Shown here piece by piece: positions 1 through 8,094 of a stretch of 64,000 nt of DNA. Each line of letters begins with the position of its first letter. Within the stretch, counting starts at the first letter, position 1. Under the pieces are notes generated by a model that saw nothing but the letters and a program-made list of their open reading frames with translations, had not been told where the DNA came from and did not search any database. Both the position numbers and the translations under genes were made by a program. Origin of the DNA: Clostridia bacterium (lineage in GTDB: Bacteria > Bacillota > Clostridia > Oscillospirales > Butyricicoccaceae); contig JAQXOO010000020.1 in NCBI GenBank assembly GCA_029099685.1, positions 1-64,000 of the forward strand, in the 5' to 3' direction.

Positions 1-78
1 CCCTTCCTTCATCACTGCTTCCACAACTCTTTGCTTGAACTCTGGTGTATACCGTTTATTTGGTACTCCTTTTGGCAT
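1..78 (-). CDS. IS3-family transposase OrfA, N-terminus only (partial)
   Basis: The minus strand from 78 reads MPKGVPNKRYTPEFKQRVVE and continues to residue 26 at the window edge. This is the usual beginning of IS3-family OrfA, the helix-turn-helix DNA-binding subunit that is joined to the DDE integrase OrfB by programmed frameshifting. The ATG follows the IS terminus by 61 bases, as expected for this family. Its base composition is clearly more AT-rich than the neighbouring core genes, which fits an acquired element. Whether the transposase is intact cannot be seen. Confidence 0.65.
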   Translation of the reverse strand, partial: MPKGVPNKRYTPEFKQRVVEAVMKEG

Positions 79-139
79 AACAAAACACCCCACTTGTTAG
101 ATAGTATATCATACTGTCTAACTAATGGGGTGCAGTTCA
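1..139 (-). mobile_element. End of an IS3-family insertion sequence (partial)
   Basis: The outer end lies at about 139. Read on the minus strand it begins TGAACTGCACCCC, the TG...CA type of terminus known for IS3-family elements. It is followed within about 60 bases by the start of an IS3 orfA-like reading frame that runs out of the window. The 80-138 stretch also holds an imperfect hairpin (TTAGACAGTATGATATAC against GTATATCATACTGTCTAA) that may include the IS promoter region. Only this end is visible, so neither completeness nor the target duplication can be judged. Confidence 0.7.
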
Positions 140-202
140 CCGGCAGGAGCGCGCCCTGTTCTGTTTTTTGCCGGGAAAGGGGCTGTTTTCCGGCGGCGGG
201 GA

Positions 203-598
203 TCATTTTTCCAGATGGGTCCCGGTGGCGGTGACCACCGCCACCGGCGTGCCCAGCTCGTCGGTGATGTCCGTCTGGAAAAAGCAGCTGCGCCGTCCGT
301 CCTTGAGCAGCCGGGTCTCCGCGGTGAGAACGCTGCCCCGGACCGCCGACAAAAAGCTGATCTGGCTCACCGCCGTCACCGTCAGAATGCCGGTGTTGTT
401 GGCCGCCACCGCAAAGGCGAAATCCGCCAGGGTGAACAGCACACCGCCCATCACCTGCCCGGCGGCGTTGCGGTGGCGGGGGGTCAGGCTGAGCGTGCAT
501 TTGGCGTAATTGGGGCCGCAGGCCTGGATCACCGCCCCGGTGACCTCCGTGGCGTAAACGTCCTCCTTGAAAAACGCCTGAGCTTCCTCCAGTGTCAT
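203..598 (-). CDS. PaaI-type hotdog-fold thioesterase
   Basis: This 131-residue protein has the acyl-CoA thioesterase (PaaI/YbgC-like hotdog) layout. A central helix carries NAAGQVMGGVLFTLADFAFA, resembling the HGG...LAD active-site region of the family with MGG at the HGG position. It is followed by beta strands such as LTVTAVSQISFLSAVRG and SCFFQTDITDELGTPVAVV. The start at 598 is chosen because AAGGAGG lies 7 bases upstream. It overlaps the rlmD stop in an ATGA junction, so the two genes are translationally coupled at the end of the long minus-strand operon. The natural acyl substrate cannot be inferred. The protein is probably a soluble oligomer. Confidence 0.8.
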   Translation of the reverse strand: MTLEEAQAFFKEDVYATEVTGAVIQACGPNYAKCTLSLTPRHRNAAGQVMGGVLFTLADFAFAVAANNTGILTVTAVSQISFLSAVRGSVLTAETRLLKDGRRSCFFQTDITDELGTPVAVVTATGTHLEK

Positions 599-1953
599 GT
601 CAGATCCTCCTTGCATAAAAGCGCCGCCGTCTCCACATTGGCGGTGCGGGGAAACATATCAAAGGCGCGCACCTGCAGGGGGCGGTAACCGCCGGCCTGC
701 TGCAGCATTTTGGCGTCCCGGGCCAGGCTGGCGCAGTCACAGGACACATACACGATGCGGCGGGGCGCCATGGCGCAGACCGCCCGGACGGCAGCCTCGT
801 CCAGACCCTTCCGGGGCGGGTCCACCACGATGACCTGGGGGCGGAAGCCCTCCCGGGCCAGCTTTTCCGCCGCCTGTCCCGCGTCGGCGCACAAAAAGCG
901 CACGTTTTCCACCCCGTTGCGGGCGGCGTTTTCCCGGGCGTCGGCGATGGCCTGGGGCACGATCTCCACCCCCACCACGCTTTTGCACCGGGCGGCCAGC
1001 GCCAGGGTGATGGTACCCACGCCGCAGTACAGGTCCAGGGCCTCGGTGTGCTCGTCCGGAGCGGCCCAGGCGGCGGCGCAGGCGTACAGGTTTTCCGTCT
1101 GCCGGTGGTTCACCTGGTAAAAGGACAGGGGAGACAAGCGGAAGGTGCTGCCCGCCAGATCGTCCTCCAGCCGTCCGTCGCCCCACAGGGTGCGGCAGTC
1201 CGGCCCCAGCACCCGGTTGCCCGGGCGGCTGTTCACATTGACCACGATGCCGCACAGGGAGGGCGCGGCCCGGCGGCACAGCTCCACCAGGCGGGCGCTT
1301 TCCGGCAGGGCGTCCTCCCGCACCACCAGGGTCAGGTGCAGGCCGGCACGGCCTTCACGCACATAAATGTGCCGCAAAAGGCCCCGGCCGGTGGCTTCGT
1401 CATAGGGGGCCGCGCCCCATTCGTCCGCCCAGGCGCAGACGGCCTTTGCCGCCGCGCAGGCCTCCTCCGACTGCAGGCGGCAGTGCTCCAGGGGGATGAG
1501 CTGGTGGCTGCGGCTGCGGTAAAAGCCGAACACCGTGCCCCGGGGGCCGCTGCCCACAGGGAACTGGGCCTTGTTGCGGTAGGCCGCCACCCGGGGGGAG
1601 GGCACGATCTCCGGCGCGGGCAGGTCAAAGCCGCCGATGCGGGCCAGCGCGTCCCGGACCCGCTGGGACTTGAGCCAAAGTTCCTCCTCATAGGTCAGGT
1701 GGCGGAAGTCGCAGCCGCCGCATTTGCCGAAATGGGGGCAGTCGGCCTCCACACGGTGGGGAGAAGGCTCTAAAATGGTCTGGATTTTGCCGAAGGCGTA
1801 GTTTTTCAGCACCTTGACCAGCAGGACTTCCAGCCGGTCGCCCCGGGCGGCGCCGGGGACGAACACCGCCAGGCCCTCGTCGGTGCGGCCCACCCCAAAG
1901 CCTTCGGCGGTGTAGCCCTGGATGGTGACGGCGCAAAGATCGTTCTTTTTCAT
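595..1953 (-). CDS. rlmD: 23S rRNA (uracil-5-)-methyltransferase, RumA/RlmD family
   Basis: The 452-residue protein has an N-terminal TRAM domain (about 1-60). The iron-sulfur cysteine cluster CPHFGKCGGCDF follows at about 72-83, its fourth Cys further on. The SAM-binding Rossmann domain carries DLYCGVGTITLALA, VVDPPRKGLD and the catalytic-Cys motif VSCDCASLARD. This is the family that methylates U1939 and/or U747 of 23S rRNA using SAM. In Gram-positive bacteria a single RlmCD enzyme can do both, so the site specificity is open. Length and motifs are complete. The gene lies 3 bases after the lipoprotein gene and overlaps the thioesterase start by 4 bases. Confidence 0.9.
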   Translation of the reverse strand: MKKNDLCAVTIQGYTAEGFGVGRTDEGLAVFVPGAARGDRLEVLLVKVLKNYAFGKIQTILEPSPHRVEADCPHFGKCGGCDFRHLTYEEELWLKSQRVRDALARIGGFDLPAPEIVPSPRVAAYRNKAQFPVGSGPRGTVFGFYRSRSHQLIPLEHCRLQSEEACAAAKAVCAWADEWGAAPYDEATGRGLLRHIYVREGRAGLHLTLVVREDALPESARLVELCRRAAPSLCGIVVNVNSRPGNRVLGPDCRTLWGDGRLEDDLAGSTFRLSPLSFYQVNHRQTENLYACAAAWAAPDEHTEALDLYCGVGTITLALAARCKSVVGVEIVPQAIADARENAARNGVENVRFLCADAGQAAEKLAREGFRPQVIVVDPPRKGLDEAAVRAVCAMAPRRIVYVSCDCASLARDAKMLQQAGGYRPLQVRAFDMFPRTANVETAALLCKEDLT

Positions 1954-1956
1954 AGC

Positions 1957-2694
1957 TTACTCCGCAAGATACTGAGACTTGAGAATGTCCGCAAGGTCGG
2001 AAAGAGGAATCGACACCGTTTCGGTTTCGGTCACCAGCATCAACATACCGCTGGTGATGGTAAAATTCAGCTGATCGGGTTCGGCCACCGGCAAACGGCT
2101 GAGATAGTCGGCCTCCGGAAGGAACAGGTCGCCCAGCAGCAAACGGCCCTGAGTGGCCACGTCAAAGGTCTCGCCGTAAACGAGAGAGGTTTCCTGTTCG
2201 CCTCGTTTTTCGGTAACGGCGCGATACACCGAAAGGGTCACACCATCGTTGCGCAGGACCGTGGGAAGAAGGTGGACGACCCACGGTGTGAACGCCTGCC
2301 CCATAGCCTGCAATTCCTGTTTTTGCCGGGCGGCGTCCTCCAGATTCAACTGGCAGACGGCGTACAGGTCATCGTAAACAGCCTGATAATAGTCGTTGAT
2401 CCGGGTCGCGCCCTCGTAGACGGGAATGCTGGAGATCAGCGTCAGCAGCGACTCTTCCTTGTCATCGGTAAAGGTGAACATGACATTGCTGGGCTTATAC
2501 TGCAGCTTTTCCGGCGCAACCGGCTCTTCGGGAAGGGGCTCGTCAGGCTCCGGCTCCTGGGGCGGGGTCTCCACCGGAGGGGTCTCTGCCGCCGGAGGTG
2601 TGTCGTTTGCCGGGGGCGCTTCGGGCTGCCTGCCGCAGGCAAACAGGGAAAGGCACAAAAGCAGGGCCAAAAGGAGGGAGAGACGTCGTTTCAT
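1957..2694 (-). CDS. Predicted lipoprotein with Pro/Glu-rich linker
   Basis: A 245-residue protein with a clear lipoprotein signal: KRR, a hydrophobic core, and lipobox LFAC, giving lipidation at the Cys near residue 20. A Pro/Glu/Thr-rich linker (about 22-60) follows, typical of a spacer through the cell wall. The soluble domain (about 65-245) has a C-terminal stretch RLLLGDLFLPEADYLSRL that faintly recalls DUF3298/RsiV-type extracellular domains. That assignment is only a suggestion, and the function is unknown. The ATG at 2694 is preferred over the TTG at 2700 because AGGAGG sits 9 bases upstream. It lies between the amino-sugar kinase and rlmD. Confidence 0.75.
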   Translation of the reverse strand: MKRRLSLLLALLLCLSLFACGRQPEAPPANDTPPAAETPPVETPPQEPEPDEPLPEEPVAPEKLQYKPSNVMFTFTDDKEESLLTLISSIPVYEGATRINDYYQAVYDDLYAVCQLNLEDAARQKQELQAMGQAFTPWVVHLLPTVLRNDGVTLSVYRAVTEKRGEQETSLVYGETFDVATQGRLLLGDLFLPEADYLSRLPVAEPDQLNFTITSGMLMLVTETETVSIPLSDLADILKSQYLAE

Positions 2695-2719
2695 AGGCAA
2701 AAACCTCCTTGCAAATGTG

Positions 2720-2776
2720 GTAGGGGCCGGCGTCCTCGACGGCCCGTTTCAGGGCGTCCGGGAGGCCGCCCCCTAC
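2720..2776. repeat. GTAGGGG...CCCCTAC imperfect inverted-repeat element
   Basis: This 57-base element fills most of the gap between two genes of the operon. The ends GTAGGGG and CCCCTAC pair perfectly and the interior pairs imperfectly, making a long GC-rich hairpin with a GTTTC loop region. Short elements ending in GTAGGGG/CCCCTAC are, from memory, common interspersed repeats in Clostridia genomes. No second copy was found in this window. It may act as a mRNA stability or partial termination element. Confidence 0.45.
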
Positions 2777-2794
2777 GAAGAAAGACGGGAAATC

Positions 2795-3727
2795 TTACAG
2801 GGTGAAATGCTCGGAAAATGCCGGGTCCTCGGGCAGGCCGGCGGCCTGGGCGGCCAGACAGACCGCGCCGAACACCGGGGGCCGGTCGGGCAGCAGCAGC
2901 GACACGGGCAGCGCCGCCGTCTGCCGCCGCAGCATTTCCAGATACAGGGATCCTTCCCGCAGCAGGCCGCCGGTGAGCACCACCGTCAGCGGCGCGGCGA
3001 ACACCCGGCACATCCGTTCCACAGTGCCGGCCAGCACGGCGGCGTTGCGGCTGAGGATGTCCAGGGCCGCCGGATCGCCTGCCTCCGCGCCGCGGAACAC
3101 CAGCGGCGCACAGGCGGACAGGTTGACCTCGCCCCGGTACAGGGCGGGGACGGCGTCGCACATCTTCATGCCCAGATGCTCCTCATACAGGGCGGTGAGT
3201 GCGGTGGCGGACAGCCCGGCGTCGTATCCGGCCATGGCGGCCCGGAAGCCGTCCCGGCCCAGATGCCAGCCGGAGCCGCCCTCATCGGCCAGATAGCCCC
3301 AGCCGCCGAAGCGGGGCAGCCGCCGGCCCATGCGGAGAAAGCCCACGGTGCCCGTCCCGGCGATGAGCACGCCGCCGTCCTTCCGGCCCAGGCCGGCGGA
3401 CAGGGCGATGAGGGCGTCGGAGCTGACGGACAGGGCGCGGGCGTTGGGCAGCAGGCGGCGCAGCATGGCCTCCAGCCGCGCCCGGTTGCCGCCCTCTCCT
3501 CCGGCGGCGCCCAGATGGACGGCGTCCAGGGGGGCGGAAAGGCCGCCGCGTTTCTCCAGCACGGCGGAAAGGCCCCGGCGCAGGCTCTGCTCCAGCGCGT
3601 CGAAGCCGTCTGCGTTGGGATTGTGGCCGGGAACGGTGCATTTTTCCAGCACGCGCCCGGTTTGGTCGCACAGCACCACCCGGCAGCTGGTGCCGCCGCT
3701 GTCGATGCCGATCAGATAGCTGTCCAT
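2795..3727 (-). CDS. N-acetylglucosamine kinase-like protein (BadF/BadG/BcrA/BcrD ATPase family)
   Basis: This 310-residue ASKHA-fold sugar kinase begins with the phosphate-1 motif IGIDSGGTSCRVVL (residues 6-19). It contains the adenosine-type motif VVLTGGLLREGSLY and GVLIAGTGTVGFL in the middle, as in BadF-type N-acetylglucosamine kinases. It probably phosphorylates GlcNAc or a related amino sugar in the cytoplasm. It is placed 7 bases after murQ, whose product is GlcNAc-6-phosphate, so the pair probably feeds recovered cell-wall amino sugars into metabolism. MurK-type MurNAc/GlcNAc kinases belong to this same family, so kinase action on MurNAc ahead of MurQ is equally possible. Confidence 0.8.
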   Translation of the reverse strand: MDSYLIGIDSGGTSCRVVLCDQTGRVLEKCTVPGHNPNADGFDALEQSLRRGLSAVLEKRGGLSAPLDAVHLGAAGGEGGNRARLEAMLRRLLPNARALSVSSDALIALSAGLGRKDGGVLIAGTGTVGFLRMGRRLPRFGGWGYLADEGGSGWHLGRDGFRAAMAGYDAGLSATALTALYEEHLGMKMCDAVPALYRGEVNLSACAPLVFRGAEAGDPAALDILSRNAAVLAGTVERMCRVFAAPLTVVLTGGLLREGSLYLEMLRRQTAALPVSLLLPDRPPVFGAVCLAAQAAGLPEDPAFSEHFTL

Positions 3728-3734
3728 AGCGCCG

Positions 3735-4556
3735 TCAGCCCTCCAACAGGTCCAGCGCCCGGGCCACGTCGTTCCCGGCGCGCTCCAGCGCCTCCCGGGC
3801 CTCCTCCTGGGAGCAGGGGTGGAGCTGGCGGATGATGCGGACGGCCCGGTCCACCAGCTTGATGTTGGTGGGGCGCACGTTGATCATCAGGTTTTCCCGC
3901 ACCCGGCCGGTCTGGATCATGGCACAGGTGGACAGCATATTCAAGATCAGCTTTTGGGCGGTGCCGGCCTTCATGCGGGTGGAGCCGGTGACCACCTCCG
4001 GCCCGGTACGCACCACGATGGGCATATCACAGGCTTTTGTAATGGGCGTGTCGGGATTGCAGGTGATGCCCGCCGTGGCGCAGCCCCGGCTGCCGGCATA
4101 TTCCAGCGCGCCCAGCACAAAGGCCGCGCCGCCGGCGGCGGACAGGCCCACCACCACGTCGGCGGGGCGCAGGTCCAGGCTTTCCATGGCCGCCCGGCCG
4201 CTCTCGCGGCTGTCCTCCGCGCCCTCCACGGCGTTCCGCAGGGCATAGTCGCCCCCGGCGATGACGCCGATGACCAGGCCCGGGTCCACGCCGTAGGTGG
4301 GCGGGCATTCCGAAGCGTCCAGCACCCCCAGGCGGCCGGAGGTGCCGCAGCCGGCATAGATCAGGCGGCCGCCCGCCTTCATGCCGGAAACGATGCGGTC
4401 CACCACGGGCACGATCTGGGGCAGGGCGGCTTCCACGGCGTCCACGGCCCCGTGGTCCTCGGCGTTGATGCACCGGAGCTGTTCCAGGGTGGACATCCGG
4501 TCAATGTGCATGGAGCGGGGGTTTCGGCCTTCGGTGAGCAGGTTTCCGTATTCCAT
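3735..4556 (-). CDS. murQ: N-acetylmuramic acid 6-phosphate etherase
   Basis: This 273-residue SIS-domain enzyme cleaves the lactyl ether of MurNAc-6-phosphate to give GlcNAc-6-phosphate and lactate. Visible hallmarks are LIYAGCGTSGRLGVLDASEC (with the catalytic Glu), GAEDSRESG, and the long conserved block EVVTGSTRMKAGTAQKLILN. Two oddities stand out. The loop that is SGRTPYV in characterised MurQ reads AGGAAFV here. The C-terminal tail of about 25 residues present in the E. coli protein is also absent. Its start codon shares one base with the stop of the upstream kinase. The fold and the acid/base Glu residues are intact, so I keep the assignment. Confidence 0.87.
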   Translation of the reverse strand: MEYGNLLTEGRNPRSMHIDRMSTLEQLRCINAEDHGAVDAVEAALPQIVPVVDRIVSGMKAGGRLIYAGCGTSGRLGVLDASECPPTYGVDPGLVIGVIAGGDYALRNAVEGAEDSRESGRAAMESLDLRPADVVVGLSAAGGAAFVLGALEYAGSRGCATAGITCNPDTPITKACDMPIVVRTGPEVVTGSTRMKAGTAQKLILNMLSTCAMIQTGRVRENLMINVRPTNIKLVDRAVRIIRQLHPCSQEEAREALERAGNDVARALDLLEG

Positions 4557-5485
4557 CAGTCTTCATCTCCAATAAATTCCTGGATCAGCGCGTGCTCGGG
4601 CACGAACTTTTCCGAAATGGGGTCGATCTGCCGCAGCATGGGCATCAGCTCGGACACGCCCAGATCCTCCAGCAGGGTGGCGTCCACCTTGTTGAGATAG
4701 ATCAGCACCTCGTTGCGGTACACCGCCAGCTCATAAGGGATGAACGTGTCAAACTGGACGGCGGCGCTGTTTTTGTGGGGGTTGATGTACAGCCGTTCGC
4801 CCCGGTCCACGGAGCGCAGCTTTTTCACCGTGTCGGCATAGTTCTGGCCCCGGTGGCGGAAGTCCCGGAGCAGCCGGCGGGCCAGGCGGATGCGGGAGGG
4901 ATGCAGCACAAAGCCGTTGTCGTCCCGCACCCGGGTGCGGACGCTGATGTAGATGCCGGTGGCCAGCTCGGCCTCCTGTCCCAGCACCTGGGGGTTCAGG
5001 GCGTGGATGCCCTCCATGACGATGATCTCTCCGGGCTTGCGGTGGACGGGGATGGTTTTTTCCGCCCGGCGCTGCCCCGCGAAGTCGAAGGTGGGCATTT
5101 CCACCGGACGGCACTCGGCCATCATCTCCAGGTGCTGGCGCAGCAGGGGCATATCGATGATCTCGGGGGATTCGTAATCGATCTGGCCTTCCTCGTCCCG
5201 GGGCATCCAGCCGTCCGCCCGGCGGAAGTAATAGTTGTCCATGGACAGGGTGTGGCTGGGGTGGCCGTGGTCGGTGAGCCACTGGGTGATGCGCCCGGCG
5301 GTGGTGGTCTTGCCGCTGCCGGAGGGGCCGGACAGCAGCACCAGGGGCTTGCCGTGCTCGGCGGCCTCCCGGATCTGCAGGGCGGCGGCCTCTACCTTGG
5401 CGTCATAGCGCTCCTGGCTCCAGCGGATAAACTCCGCCGGGTCCCGGGAGGCCTCGTTCATATCGCTTATGTTGAAATATTCCAT
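4556..5485 (-). CDS. Uridine kinase-like nucleoside kinase (P-loop, PRK/UK family)
   Basis: The 309-residue protein has a Walker A loop GPSGSGKTTTA at residues 53-63. The substrate region is SMDNYYF, a uridine-kinase hallmark, followed by DYESPEIID and the Walker B-like IIVMEGIHALNP. It differs from the 206-residue Udk encoded at 39164 by an N-terminal extension (about 1-45) and a longer C-terminus. Its place ahead of murQ and an amino-sugar kinase suggests a kinase role in a salvage operon, but the substrate is not certain. AAAGGAG precedes the ATG. The gap from mscS is 33 bases. Confidence 0.78.
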   Translation of the reverse strand: MEYFNISDMNEASRDPAEFIRWSQERYDAKVEAAALQIREAAEHGKPLVLLSGPSGSGKTTTAGRITQWLTDHGHPSHTLSMDNYYFRRADGWMPRDEEGQIDYESPEIIDMPLLRQHLEMMAECRPVEMPTFDFAGQRRAEKTIPVHRKPGEIIVMEGIHALNPQVLGQEAELATGIYISVRTRVRDDNGFVLHPSRIRLARRLLRDFRHRGQNYADTVKKLRSVDRGERLYINPHKNSAAVQFDTFIPYELAVYRNEVLIYLNKVDATLLEDLGVSELMPMLRQIDPISEKFVPEHALIQEFIGDED

Positions 5486-5518
5486 AACAGCTCCTTTTCA
5501 GCGGGTGGAAACGGATGG

Positions 5519-6373
5519 TCAGTTTTTGCCGATGAGATGGACGTCCAGCTGGCTGTAGGGGATGGCGATGCCGGCCCGGTCCAGAGCGGTCTTGATGTTT
5601 TCCAGCAGCCAGGAGCGCAGCTCCCAGTAATCGCCGGCCTGGCACCACACCCGGACCATGATGTCCACAGAGGAAGCGCCCAGGTCCCACACCCGGACAA
5701 AGGGGGCGGCGGGCTGGGACAAAATGCGGCTGTCCCCGGCCAGGACCTCTTCGATGACCGCCTTGGCCTGCTCCAGGGAGCAGCCGTAGGAGACCGGAAC
5801 GGTGAGGTCGATGCGCCGGGTGGAGCACTGGGAGAAATTGGTGACCACGCTGCCGGTGACCGTGCTGTTGGGCACATGGATCTGCTTGTTGTCCACGGTG
5901 GTCAGGGTGGTGTGGATGAAGCCCACCTTGGTGACGGTGCCTTCGGCGCCGGGGAGGGACACATAGTCCCCAGTCTCGAAGGGCTTGCTGCTGAGGATGA
6001 ACAGGCCGCCGGCCAGGTTGGACAGGCTGTTCTGCATGGCCAGGGACAGTGCCAGACCGAAGGTGCCCAGCAGGGTGAGGATGGAAGTGGTGGGCAGGCC
6101 CAGCTTGTCGGCGCAGGTGAGGATCAGCAGGAACAAAAGCAGGATGCGGCAGGAAGAAACCAGCAGGCCCCGCAGGCTGGCGTCCAGCTTTTCATTGCGG
6201 GAGAGCAGCCGGTCGGCAAGCCCCGCCGCCCACTTGATGAGCACATAGCCCACCAAAAAGATCACCGCCGCGCCCAGAATGGTATTCAGGTTCAGCCGGG
6301 ACAGGGCGGAGAGAAACTCCCGGGCCTCGGCGGCTTCATCGGCGCCGGCAGCGGATAAATAAAGTGCGTTCAT
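5519..6373 (-). CDS. mscS: Small-conductance mechanosensitive channel, MscS family
   Basis: A 284-residue membrane protein that releases solutes during hypo-osmotic shock. There are three membrane helices: about 30-52, 68-90, and the pore helix at about 93-125 (TSILTLLGTFGLALSLAMQN). The pore helix has the Gly/Ala packing pattern of the MscS TM3. The beta domain follows, with GDYVSLPGAEGTVTKVGFIHT and the family signature VPNSTVTGSVVTNFS. The cytoplasmic alpha/beta domain ends at LDVHLIGKN. The second in-frame Met (6373) is taken as the start because AAGGAAG is correctly spaced from it. It is the first gene after the promoter at 6438-6466. Confidence 0.9.
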   Translation of the reverse strand: MNALYLSAAGADEAAEAREFLSALSRLNLNTILGAAVIFLVGYVLIKWAAGLADRLLSRNEKLDASLRGLLVSSCRILLLFLLILTCADKLGLPTTSILTLLGTFGLALSLAMQNSLSNLAGGLFILSSKPFETGDYVSLPGAEGTVTKVGFIHTTLTTVDNKQIHVPNSTVTGSVVTNFSQCSTRRIDLTVPVSYGCSLEQAKAVIEEVLAGDSRILSQPAAPFVRVWDLGASSVDIMVRVWCQAGDYWELRSWLLENIKTALDRAGIAIPYSQLDVHLIGKN

Positions 6374-6437
6374 AGCCATCTTCCTTTTCTTTTTTTAAAC
6401 TTGCAATAATTTGTACCGAACGATGCAGATTTTTTTT

Positions 6438-6466
6438 ATTATATCATAAAAACAACGGCGGTACAA
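6438..6466 (-). promoter_or_regulatory. Sigma-A-type promoter for the mscS operon
   Basis: On the minus strand TTGTAC (6461-6466) and TATAAT (6438-6443) are separated by exactly 17 bases. The region is AT-rich and lies 65 bases upstream of the mscS start. The next gene upstream ends beyond the adjacent long inverted repeat. Confidence 0.8.
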
Positions 6467-6471
6467 GGCGG

Positions 6472-6560
6472 AACAGGGCGCGCCGCAAAATGCAGACTGT
6501 CCCACCCGCCGGACTGCGGCGGTGGAACGGATCACCGTGCATTTTGCAGCGCGCCCTGTT
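6472..6560. repeat. Long inverted repeat with nested hairpin between proS and the mscS promoter
   Basis: The arms at 6472-6494 and 6538-6560 are complementary over 23 bases with one G-U pair (AACAGGGCGCGC...TGCA). The 43-base interior holds a second stem made of CCACCCGCCG and CGGCGGTGG. No long T-run follows on either strand, so it is not a classical terminator, although it could end proS transcription. It sits directly next to the -35 box of the mscS promoter. Confidence 0.7.
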
Positions 6561-6575
6561 TACAGGCAGCTGATT

Positions 6576-8015
6576 TTAATAGGCGATGCCCCAGTAGATC
6601 ATGTGCTTGGCGGGTTTTCCGCAGCAGACGCACACATCGGACACCTTGTCCTGCTCCAGGGGCATACACCGGGAGCTGACGCCGGCCTTTTCCTTCATCT
6701 GCAGCTCGCAGTCCAGATCGCCGCACCACATGGTCTTGGCAAAGCCGCCCTCGGCCTCCATAAAGGCCTTGACCTCGTCCAGGGTCATGCAGACGCGGGT
6801 GTGGTCCTCCAGATTCTTTTTGGCACGGGCATACAGGCCCTCGTGGACGGCGTCCAGCAGGGCGGGGACGGCGGTCTCCAGCTCCGCCAGAGGCACGAAC
6901 ACCTTCTCGCCGGAATCCCGGCGGCAGATGCAGCACTGGCCCTTTTCCATATCCTTGGGGCCGATCTCCACACGGAGGGGCACGCCCTTCATCTCGTACT
7001 CGGCGGCCTTCCAGCCCATGCTGTTGTCGCTGTCGTCCATCTTCGCCCGGATGCCGGCGGCCTTCAGCCGGGCCAGCAGGGCGGAGGCGGCTTCCAGCAC
7101 GCCTTCCTTGTGCTGGGCCACGGGGATGACCATGGCCTGAATGGGGGCGATGCGGGGGGGCAGCACCAGGCCGTTGTTGTCGCCGTGGGTCATGATGATG
7201 CCGCCGATCATGCGGGTGGACACGCCCCAGCTGGTCTGGTGGGGATGGTGGAGCTGGTTGTCCTTTCCGGTGAAGGTGATGTCAAAGGCCCGGGCGAAGC
7301 CGTCGCCGAAATAGTGGCTGGTGCCCGCCTGCAGGGCCTTCCGGTCGTGCATCATGCACTCCACGGTATAGGTCTCCTCGGCGCCGTTGAACTTTTCCTT
7401 GTCGGTCTTGCGGCCCTTGACCACAGGCATGGCCAGCACGTTCTCCATAAAGTCGGCATAGATATTCAGCATATCCATGGTCTCCTGCCGGGCGTCCTCT
7501 TCGGTGGCGTGCATGGTGTGGCCCTCCTGCCACAAAAACTCCCGGTGCCGCAGGAAGGGGCGGGAGGTCTTTTCCCAGCGGAGGACGGAGCACCACTGGT
7601 TGTATTTCTTGGGCAGGTCCCGGTGGGAGTGGATGATGTTCTTGAAGTGCTCGCAGAACAGCGTCTCAGAGGTGGGACGGATGCAGTAGCGCTCCTCCAG
7701 CTTGTCGCTGCCGCCGTGGGTGACCCAGGCGCACTCCGGGGCAAACCCCTCCACGTGGTCCTTCTCCTTCTGCAGCAGGGATTCGGGGATCAGCATGGGC
7801 ATGGCCACGTTTTCGTGGCCGGTCTCCTTGAACCGCCGGTCCAGCTCCTTCTGGATGTTTTCCCAGATGGCGTAGCCATAGGGACGGTAGATGAACATAC
7901 CCTTGATGGAGGAATAGTCGATCAGCTCCGCCTTTTTGCACACGTCCGTGTACCACTGGGCAAAGTCCTCCTCCATATCGGTGATGGCGTTGACAGCCTT
8001 TTTCTCGTTAGCCAT
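6576..8015 (-). CDS. proS: Prolyl-tRNA synthetase (eukaryote/archaeon-like type)
   Basis: The 479-residue class II synthetase charges tRNA-Pro. Motif 2 is visible as [21 protein letters not shown] and motif 3 as [15 protein letters not shown]. There is no bacterial-type editing insertion. The C-terminal Zn-binding domain (CCICRR..., CVCCGKP) ends with the typical Ala-Tyr terminus. This is the short archaeal-like ProRS type found in many Clostridia. The start ATG has AAGGA about 10 bases upstream. No T-box leader is visible. A terminator separates it from secG, but read-through from secG remains possible. Confidence 0.95.
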   Translation of the reverse strand: MANEKKAVNAITDMEEDFAQWYTDVCKKAELIDYSSIKGMFIYRPYGYAIWENIQKELDRRFKETGHENVAMPMLIPESLLQKEKDHVEGFAPECAWVTHGGSDKLEERYCIRPTSETLFCEHFKNIIHSHRDLPKKYNQWCSVLRWEKTSRPFLRHREFLWQEGHTMHATEEDARQETMDMLNIYADFMENVLAMPVVKGRKTDKEKFNGAEETYTVECMMHDRKALQAGTSHYFGDGFARAFDITFTGKDNQLHHPHQTSWGVSTRMIGGIIMTHGDNNGLVLPPRIAPIQAMVIPVAQHKEGVLEAASALLARLKAAGIRAKMDDSDNSMGWKAAEYEMKGVPLRVEIGPKDMEKGQCCICRRDSGEKVFVPLAELETAVPALLDAVHEGLYARAKKNLEDHTRVCMTLDEVKAFMEAEGGFAKTMWCGDLDCELQMKEKAGVSSRCMPLEQDKVSDVCVCCGKPAKHMIYWGIAY

Positions 8016-8048
8016 AGGTTTTCAGTCCTTTATCAAATATTCGCAGGT

Positions 8049-8080
8049 AAAAGGACAGGCCGCCCCAGCGGACGGCCTGT
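8049..8080 (-). terminator. Terminator after secG
   Basis: On the minus strand ACAGGCCG and CGGCCTGT pair around a short GC-rich interior, followed by CCTTTTACC. The T-tract is moderate. It lies between the secG stop and the proS start. Confidence 0.65.
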
Positions 8081-8094
8081 TGAGAGGGGTCACT

